A stretch of 60,386 bases of DNA, taken from positions 1 to 60,386 of the forward strand of contig NZ_JAPPRQ010000043.1 in the NCBI RefSeq assembly GCF_026719745.1, read 5' to 3'. The position numbers were made by a program, and so were the translations under genes. Each line of letters begins with the position of its first letter. The stretch's first letter is position 1. Source of the stretch: Clostridium sp. ZS2-4. Lineage in GTDB: Bacteria > Bacillota > Clostridia > Clostridiales > Clostridiaceae. The notes under the pieces are model-generated. The model saw only the letters and a list, made by a program, of their open reading frames with translations, searched no databases and was not told where the DNA came from. This document shows positions 55,145 through 60,386 of this stretch, in pieces.

Positions 55145-55498
55145 CTAGTTTCGTTTAAGGCTGCTGATTATTAAATTTATAGCTTTTTCGCAATCATAAT
55201 CTTCGTTATTTAAAGCCCATGCTGTATTGAAATACATTAAAGCTTTTTTGGCATTTTTGAGCATGGCATAGCAATAACCTAAATTGAAAAAATAACGGCT
55301 ATCTTCTTTTTCTTTTATAGCAGATTTCAATAACATAATAGCTTTTTCATAGTTATTTAGTTTAATGAAACATACTGCTGTGTTATATAATGAAGCTGGT
55401 TTGTTTTCTTCAAGTTCAATAGCTTTTTTATATGCAGCAATAGCTTTTTCATATTCTTCATTATTATATAAATTATTAGCTAAGTCAAAATAGCTCAT
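55145..55498 (-). CDS. Tetratricopeptide-repeat protein
   Basis: The 117-residue protein has three TPR units (FDLANNLYNNEEYEKAIAAY, LYNTAVCFIKLNNYEKAIML, FNLGYCYAMLKNAKKALMYF) and is helical throughout. TPRs mediate protein contacts, and no enzymatic domain is attached. AGGAGGTTT precedes ATG at 55498. It lies downstream of the ABC-importer operon with a terminator between, so it is separate. Confidence 0.85.
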   Translation of the reverse strand: MSYFDLANNLYNNEEYEKAIAAYKKAIELEENKPASLYNTAVCFIKLNNYEKAIMLLKSAIKEKEDSRYFFNLGYCYAMLKNAKKALMYFNTAWALNNEDYDCEKAINLIISSLKRN

Positions 55499-55572
55499 AC
55501 ATAAACCTCCTAAAATTGAAAAGATTAGTTAAATTATTGTCTAGTTATATATAAATTATTCAACATACATAG

Positions 55573-55627
55573 AAAAAAATTACTGTAAAAAATAAATTTA
55601 TACTTTATTTTTTACAGTAATTTTTTT
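55573..55627 (-). terminator. Intrinsic terminator of the ABC importer operon
   Basis: A 24-bp A/T-rich stem (arms around ATTACTGTAAAAAATAAA) lies just after the permease stop and ends on the minus strand in T-runs. Confidence 0.85.
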
Positions 55628-55631
55628 GAAT

Positions 55632-56441
55632 CTAATTTTTGTCAGATATATTTTTAATTAAACATTTTTCAAAGTAAGAAACTCCAGCGTACATAAGAAA
55701 TGCTAATACGGAAAGTATTATTATGCTCATCATTACCATATCAAGTTGAGATATTTGACCTCCAAATATAATAAGGAATCCCAATCCTTCTTTTGCAACT
55801 AAGAATTCTCCCATTATGACTCCTACCCATGAAAGACCTACATTTATTTTTAAAGAAGAAATTATTGTAGGTATGGAGGCAGGAATGATAAGGTGAGTTA
55901 AAATTTGGCTTTTATTAGCACCGAAAGTCTCTAGAAGTTTTATTTTATCTTTATCAACTTCTTTAAATCCATTTAAAATATTTATTATTGTTACAACAAT
56001 AGAAATTAGAAGTGCAATTAAAATTATTGCATTTATACCATTACCTACCCAAAAAATAATTATGGGAGCTAATGCAACTTTAGGCAAAGCATTTAATACA
56101 ACAAGGTAAGGGTCCAATACTTTTGAGGCAAAATCAGACCACCATAGGAGTACTGCTATAAAGGTACCTAAAAATGTTCCAAGTAAAAAACCCAGTATAG
56201 TTTCACCGCAGGTAATTAAAATATGTCTGAACAATGTTCCTTCGCTATAGATTTTCATAAGGCTTTTCCACATTCTTGATGGAGTACTGGTTAGAAAAGG
56301 ATCAATTAAGCCTGTATTGCCAGCTATTTCCCAAAATGTGAATAGAGCTACAAGAATAAATAATCTAGTGATTAAAACTTTACGATTGTCTTTTTGTACT
56401 GTTTTTAAAAATTTTTCATGTTCAATGCTGTATTTAATCAT
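55632..56441 (-). CDS. ABC importer permease (SsuC/TauC/ThiX type)
   Basis: The 269-residue protein has six membrane segments and the EAA loop LLETFGANKSQILTHLIIPA (about 177-196), typical of nitrate/sulfonate/taurine and HMP-precursor permeases. It overlaps the ATPase gene by 8 bp. The exact substrate cannot be fixed, and no sulfonatase or thiamine gene is near. Confidence 0.92.
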   Translation of the reverse strand: MIKYSIEHEKFLKTVQKDNRKVLITRLFILVALFTFWEIAGNTGLIDPFLTSTPSRMWKSLMKIYSEGTLFRHILITCGETILGFLLGTFLGTFIAVLLWWSDFASKVLDPYLVVLNALPKVALAPIIIFWVGNGINAIILIALLISIVVTIINILNGFKEVDKDKIKLLETFGANKSQILTHLIIPASIPTIISSLKINVGLSWVGVIMGEFLVAKEGLGFLIIFGGQISQLDMVMMSIIILSVLAFLMYAGVSYFEKCLIKNISDKN

Positions 56442-57198
56442 TTATATCTAACTCCTCCCAAATTGTATTAAAATAAAGTCTGAATTCAGGAGCTTCTCTA
56501 GACTTTAAAGGAGAATTATATTCATTTGAAAATTTAATAGGTACTTCTTTTTTTATTACTGCAGGACGTTTTGAAAGTATCAATACTCTATTTGACATAG
56601 ATATTGCCTCGGAAATATCATGAGTTACCATTATAGCTGTTTTATTTTCTTGTTTGATAATTTTATAGATTTCATCACTGGCAGTTAATCTGCTTTGATA
56701 GTCCAGTGCAGAAAAAGGTTCGTCCAATAATAGAATTTCAGGATTTAAAGCTAATGTTCTTATAAGAGCTACTCTTTGACGCATACCACCAGATAATTGA
56801 TTAGGATAAAAATCTTTAAAATTCCATAGATTATAATCAATCAAAAGCTTTTTCACCATATTTCTATTATATTCATTTACTTTATGTTGAATTTTTAATC
56901 CCAAAAGTACATTGTTCCATACGGTAAGCCATTCAAAAAGCTGATCTTTTTGAAACATATAGCCTATTTTCAAATGTGAAGAACTTATATTCTTACCATC
57001 TATCAATATGTCGCCTTGAGAAGGAGTTAACAGTCCTGCTATAATGTTTAAAACTGTGGATTTACCACATCCAGATGGTCCTACAATACTAACAAATTCT
57101 CCTTTAGATACAGAAAAATTAATATCCTTTAAAGCTTCAGTCTCGTTTTTGAGAGTATGATAATTCATATATACGTGAGATATTGACAGTTTGTTCAT
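56434..57198 (-). CDS. ABC importer ATPase (SsuB/TauB type)
   Basis: The 254-residue protein has Walker A GPSGCGKST, Q-loop GYMFQKDQLFEW, signature LSGGMRQRVAL, Walker B EILLLDEPFSALD and switch His in MVTHDISEA. It powers the permease. ATG follows TTTGGAGATG. A stem-loop separates it from the upstream binding-protein gene, which may give a higher level of binding protein. Confidence 0.94.
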   Translation of the reverse strand: MNKLSISHVYMNYHTLKNETEALKDINFSVSKGEFVSIVGPSGCGKSTVLNIIAGLLTPSQGDILIDGKNISSSHLKIGYMFQKDQLFEWLTVWNNVLLGLKIQHKVNEYNRNMVKKLLIDYNLWNFKDFYPNQLSGGMRQRVALIRTLALNPEILLLDEPFSALDYQSRLTASDEIYKIIKQENKTAIMVTHDISEAISMSNRVLILSKRPAVIKKEVPIKFSNEYNSPLKSREAPEFRLYFNTIWEELDIND

Positions 57199-57287
57199 TA
57201 TATCATCTCCAAAGAATTATAGTTCATTATATGAATGAAAAAAAATAATGTTAAACATTCAATGGAAAAACAAAGCATAATTTTATA

Positions 57288-57327
57288 GAAAGAGAGCTAA
57301 TGTCTGATGACATTAACTCTCTTTCTA
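57288..57327 (-). promoter_or_regulatory. Intercistronic hairpin between binding-protein and ATPase genes
   Basis: A strong stem (AGAAAGAGAG, TAATGTC and partners) without a clear T-run on the minus strand. It may stabilise the upstream mRNA or act as a partial terminator. Confidence 0.55.
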
Positions 57328-57332
57328 TGCTT

Positions 57333-58355
57333 TTATTTTTTTTCAGAAACAGTTTTTTCGGCGTAGTCATTAGTAACAATTGTAGTAAATGGAGGTCTTT
57401 CTTTAATTAAATCTGCTTTATAAGATTGAATTATGTCCATAAGTCTATTCAAATTTTCTTCCTTCATTACTGGGGTCTCAGCAAAGGCTTTTATATTTCT
57501 GTAGTTTTTAATAACGTTTGTTAAAATTTCTATGTCGCTTCCAGGGAAGAAAGATTGTATGGATTTTGCAACTTCTTCATTACTGTGATTGGCAACCCAA
57601 ACCTGACCTTTGTATATTGCTCTTGTAAATTTTTCAATAACATCAGGATTTGCGTCCATATATGATTTAGTTGCAAAATAACATGTATAAGGAATTGTAC
57701 CAGCCTGTTTACCTATTGAATCTACAATATATCCAGAATTATCTTTCTCTAGCATACTAGCAGTAGGTTCAAAAAGAGCAACATAGTCACCAGTTCCAGC
57801 TTTAAATGCACCAGCAGTAGCAGTAAAAGCAAGATTAGTTATAATATTCACATCTTCACCAGGTTTCAAGCCGTGGTTTCTCAAAACATATTCAAGAGAC
57901 ATTTCAGGCATTCCACCAGGTCTTCCGCCTATTATAGTTTTTCCTTTTAGAGATTCCCATTTAAAATCAGCTTCTTGAGTTTTACCAACTAAGAAAGAAC
58001 CATCAGTTTGAGTAAGCTGTGCAAATATAACAGGTAGATCTTCACGTTTTTGATTGTAGATGTAAATAACTTGTTCAGGACCACAAAAACCAATTTGGCA
58101 GCTTCCAGATAAAACTTGCTGCATGGTTTTATCTGCACCCTGACCTGTAGAAAGATCAATATCTAATCCTTCTTCTTTAAAAAAACCTTCATTTATAGCC
58201 ACATACATAGGAGCATAAAATACAGAACGTACTACTTCATTTAACTTGATCTTTTTAAGAGTTGTTTCTTTTTTTGTACTACAGCCCGATAGAAGTGAGA
58301 AACTTAAGATCAATGTACAGAGAATTGAAAATAGACTAAACACCTTTTTTTTCAT
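57333..58355 (-). CDS. ABC importer substrate-binding lipoprotein (NMT1/SsuA-like)
   Basis: The 340-residue protein has a lipoprotein signal ending LLSGCS (lipidated Cys at about 25). The NMT1-type periplasmic-binding fold contains FYAPMYVAINEGFFKEEGLD (about 47-66) and DGSFLVGKTQEADFKW. Such proteins bind nitrate, aliphatic sulfonates, taurine or thiamine-precursor pyrimidines. The ligand here is not resolved. GGAGGT precedes ATG. The first part of the gene and its upstream region are duplicated at 60038-60386. Confidence 0.93.
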   Translation of the reverse strand: MKKKVFSLFSILCTLILSFSLLSGCSTKKETTLKKIKLNEVVRSVFYAPMYVAINEGFFKEEGLDIDLSTGQGADKTMQQVLSGSCQIGFCGPEQVIYIYNQKREDLPVIFAQLTQTDGSFLVGKTQEADFKWESLKGKTIIGGRPGGMPEMSLEYVLRNHGLKPGEDVNIITNLAFTATAGAFKAGTGDYVALFEPTASMLEKDNSGYIVDSIGKQAGTIPYTCYFATKSYMDANPDVIEKFTRAIYKGQVWVANHSNEEVAKSIQSFFPGSDIEILTNVIKNYRNIKAFAETPVMKEENLNRLMDIIQSYKADLIKERPPFTTIVTNDYAEKTVSEKK

Positions 58356-58582
58356 AAAAGTAATTTACCTCCATAGAATTAATTCATGTGATAGTATTAT
58401 ATGAAATTTATGGTTTACTGGTGATTACGGTTTATTAAGCCTTACATTTAAATATTATGCAATCTAAATCTATTTCTTTACAAGAATTTTTACTTTTAGG
58501 TTCTTATATTCTAAAATTCTTTACTTCTTTATTTTTGAAATTTTGAGTAACAAAGAGTGTTCATTTCTCTTCTGATTTTTGT

Positions 58583-58708
58583 GTGGGGAAAAGAGAGATT
58601 TCAGTAGTTGTAAATTATCCTAAGGGAGAAGATGAATTAAAGGAATTAGAACTGTATTTAGATGTTTACACAAACTGGGCACATGGAGACGCTTATAAAG
58701 CTATATAG
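58583..58708 (+). pseudogene. Short gene remnant of unknown origin
   Basis: A 41-codon frame, with no ribosome site, reads VNYPKGEDELKELELYLDVY and TNWAHGDAYKAI, which looks like protein sequence. It is followed by a stop. The remaining 58356-58835 gap holds the minus-strand promoter region of the binding-protein gene and a short hairpin near 58717-58746. Confidence 0.35.
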
Positions 58709-58835
58709 GAAATAGGAAAATCTCTGTTTAAGACGAAGATTTTTTTGTGGATGTGTTATAATATTTATAAGTTAAATGAGTAGAAAGTATATTTTTTAAT
58801 GAACATATATTATTCATAAATAAGGAGTGTTTTAT

Positions 58836-59096
58836 ATGAAATGGGAAGAAGCAAGAGATATGTATGTTGATAAATGGATATTATTTGAAGCTATAGAGGC
58901 ATATTCGGAAGATGGAAAAAGAATTGTTGAAGAAATTTCTGTTATAAATGCTTATGATAAAGGGAAGGAAGCTCTTAAAGAGTATGCAGAAAAACATAAG
59001 AAGGATAAAAGTAGAGAAATGTATGTATATCATACAAAAAATGAGAAATTATTTATAGAAGAAAGAACATGGATTGGAGTGCGAAAAAATGGTTAA
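58836..59096 (+). CDS. 86-residue partner of the retropepsin-like protease
   Basis: ATG 58836 follows AAGGAGTG. The protein is hydrophilic and mixed alpha/beta (YVDKWILFEAIEAYSEDGK, INAYDKGKEALKEYAEKHKK). It has no membrane segment. Its last 8 bases overlap the next gene, so the two are probably expressed as a unit. I know of no assigned function. A DUF5678-like fold is conceivable but not shown. Confidence 0.7.
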   Translation: MKWEEARDMYVDKWILFEAIEAYSEDGKRIVEEISVINAYDKGKEALKEYAEKHKKDKSREMYVYHTKNEKLFIEERTWIGVRKNG

Positions 59097-59475
59097 ACTT
59101 CAATTAAAATATGGACTCCCATTTTGTAATATTAAATTAACTTATAAAGGGAAAGAAATAATATTAGATGATGTACTTTTAGATACAGGTTCAGGTGGTA
59201 CTGTTTTTAAGATGGATAAAGTAGAAGAAATAGGAATCACAATAGAAGAAGATGATATAATTGAAACAATTTCAGGTGTGGGTGGTTCAGAATTTGTTTA
59301 TAAAAAATATGTAGATTCAATAAGTATGGGTGATTTAAATTTAGAGAATTTTAAGGTGGAAATAGGAGTAATGGACTATGGATTTGAAATAAACGGGATT
59401 GTAGGAATGGATTTTTTAAAGTCAGTAGGAGCAGTTATTGATTTGGATAAAATGGTAGTGATAAGGGCTGAATAA
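59089..59475 (+). CDS. Retropepsin-like aspartic protease
   Basis: The 128-residue protein has the catalytic motif LLDTGSGGTVF (about 31-41, D33-T-G) and the second family signature GIVGMDFLKSVGAVIDLD (about 103-120), with hydrophobic-hydrophobic-Gly spacing as in retroviral-type pepsins. It has no signal peptide, so it is cytoplasmic. A single DTG per chain implies a homodimer. ATG 59089 is preceded by TTGGAGTG inside the upstream gene. Its target is unknown, and the overlapping partner gene may be a regulator or substrate. Confidence 0.82.
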   Translation: MVKLQLKYGLPFCNIKLTYKGKEIILDDVLLDTGSGGTVFKMDKVEEIGITIEEDDIIETISGVGGSEFVYKKYVDSISMGDLNLENFKVEIGVMDYGFEINGIVGMDFLKSVGAVIDLDKMVVIRAE

Positions 59476-59509
59476 ATTTTATTGACAATATTAAATAAAC
59501 AACATTGTA

Positions 59510-59548
59510 AAGGGCAGTCAATCTTATGTGGATTGAGTGCTTTTTATT
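59510..59548 (+). terminator. Probable terminator
   Basis: The imperfect stem GCAGTCAATC/GATTGAGTGC is followed by TTTTTA, after the protease gene. Confidence 0.65.
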
Positions 59549-59658
59549 AAGGTTAAATTAAGGATAAGAATTATTAACCTAACAAAATATAGATAATATG
59601 ATACAATGTATTCTTTTGATAGCTTTGTTGATAATTTCAGTGCACATTTTTTTATGGT

Positions 59659-59934
59659 AAACAAATAAAAATTGATTATTTACATTATGAAGATTTAATC
59701 ATGAAAAGAGCAATGAAATTTTTAGAAAGAAAAGATTTAGAGAGTAAAGGAGGAATTGAGAGTGACAGAGCTTGGTAAAAGTTTAATGGATGAAGGTAAA
59801 AAAGAAAAGGCAATAGAAATGGCTAAAAATTTATTAGATATTCTTTCAGTAGAGATGATTGCTAAAAAACAGGATTAACATTAGATGAGGTTAAAAAGCT
59901 AAAAGAAGAAATGGAAAATAATAAAGAAAATTAA
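59659..59934 (+). pseudogene. Decayed remnant of an Rpn/PD-(D/E)XK nuclease (transposase-like) protein
   Basis: Three open pieces are joined by frameshifts. The first is YLHYEDLIMKRAMKFLERKD. The second is KSLMDEGKKEKAIEMAKNLL, ending in a stop at 59878. The third, in the frame of the first, reads LTLDEVKKLKEEMENNKEN. A run of six A before CAGGATTAA explains the second break. The pieces match the end of Rpn-type recombination-promoting nucleases. No intact copy lies nearby. The rest of 59476-60037 is non-coding. Confidence 0.6.
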
Positions 59935-60037
59935 ATAATCTAGAGAAATTTAGTATATATTTTTTAAAATAAGCTTGACTGAATAGGTAGTCAGGATTTT
60001 GTTTACTTTTTAGGAATTTTTATGTACAACCTCTTAA

Positions 60038-60292
60038 TTACAATACTTGTGTTTTGACAATAGTTGTTTCTGCACCCTGACCTGTAGAAAGATCAATATC
60101 TAATCCTTCTTCTTTAAAAAAACCTTCATTTATAGCAACATACATAGGAGCATAAAATACAGAACGTACTACTTCATTTAAGTTGATCTTTTTAAGAGTT
60201 GTTTCTTTTTTTATACTACAGCCCGATAGAAGTGAGAAACTCAAGATCAATGTACAGAGAATTGAAAATAGACTAAACACCTTTCTTCTCAT
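60038..60292 (-). pseudogene. Truncated second copy of the ABC binding-lipoprotein gene
   Basis: From ATG 60292 it gives 84 residues nearly identical to the first 77 of the gene at 57333-58355 (signal LLSGCS and FYAPMYVAINEGFF), then diverges after STGQGA into unrelated residues and a stop. The similarity extends upstream to the window edge. It keeps a ribosome site and signal peptide, so a short lipopeptide could still be made. Confidence 0.85.
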
Positions 60293-60386
60293 AAAAAAAT
60301 TTACCTCCACAGAATTAATTCATGTGATAGTATTATATGAAACTTATAGAGTACTGGTGATTAGGGTTTATTAAGCTTTATATTTA
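60070..60386. repeat. Direct duplication of the 5' part of the binding-protein gene and its promoter region
   Basis: About 317 bp matching 58131-58455 with only scattered single changes and small indels, in the same orientation. The left break falls in TCTGCACCCTGACC. The right end runs off the window. Confidence 0.9.

Noticed and set aside
58356-58500. TPP or SAM riboswitch before the ABC importer
   Set aside because: No conserved core sequence of either class was found in the leader on the minus strand.

Overview
The window is a strongly A+T-rich chromosomal segment of a Gram-positive anaerobe, almost certainly Clostridium in the broad sense (class Clostridia). The basis is gene content: a trimeric NAD-linked [FeFe] hydrogenase, a hybrid-cluster protein, DUF4321-maf-radC-mreBCD-PBP2-minCDE-rodA synteny, spore-former-type small proteins, strong AGGAGG ribosome sites and frequent TTG/GTG starts. 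The species cannot be fixed from the sequence.

Layout. 1-6400: YidC paralogue, ArsR regulator, two very small proteins, an M24 aminopeptidase, small hypotheticals and a secreted ComEC-like metallo-beta-lactamase-fold protein. 6400-11950: a structured repeat element, hcp (minus), a radical SAM protein, a 30-residue hydrophobic peptide, an FG-GAP-like protein (minus) and a cell-wall amidase. 12000-16900: an accessory, partly decayed zone containing a GNAT acetyltransferase, a truncated type I restriction subunit (hsdR) remnant, tRNA-fMet, two membrane proteins, about 1.3 kb of non-coding hairpin-rich sequence and a minus-strand tRNA-Leu(CAA). 16900-26900: yibE/F, an AIM24 protein, polA-coaE-lytic transglycosylase, tRNA-Leu(AAG), an ACT-domain protein, a Met-rich protein, a second GNAT, an NlpC/P60 hydrolase and a SPOR protein.

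27000-37600 is the cell-shape and division block: DUF4321, maf, radC, mreB, mreC, mreD, PBP2, minC, minD, minE, rodA, mgsA. It couples the elongasome (MreBCD, PBP2, RodA) with division-site placement (MinCDE). 37600-41800, minus strand, is hydC-hydB-hydA. The module order is a NuoE-like subunit, a NuoF-like flavin subunit and an H-cluster subunit, so it links NADH (and probably ferredoxin) to H2. 42000-44800, minus strand: pssA and a two-component system. 45400-55100, plus strand: AI-2E family exporter, cobalamin adenosyltransferase, DUF4912 protein with a homopolymer frameshift, GH57 branching enzyme, M16 protease, recX, transglutaminase-like membrane protein and an orphan AgrC-like kinase. 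55100-58400, minus strand: TPR protein and a nitrate/sulfonate/thiamine-precursor-type ABC importer. 58800-60386: a two-gene unit with a retropepsin-like aspartic protease, a decayed nuclease/transposase-like remnant and a truncated second copy of the ABC binding-protein gene running off the window edge.

No CRISPR array, complete insertion sequence, prophage or rRNA operon was seen. The most unusual items are a pair of structured intergenic elements built from 7-bp repeats (6434-6628 and 44872-45094), the hairpin-dense non-coding stretch at 15.6-16.5 kb, a 50-bp near-perfect palindrome at 16.9 kb, an acidic insertion in MreB, internal repeats in an oversized PBP2, and the retropepsin-like two-gene unit.
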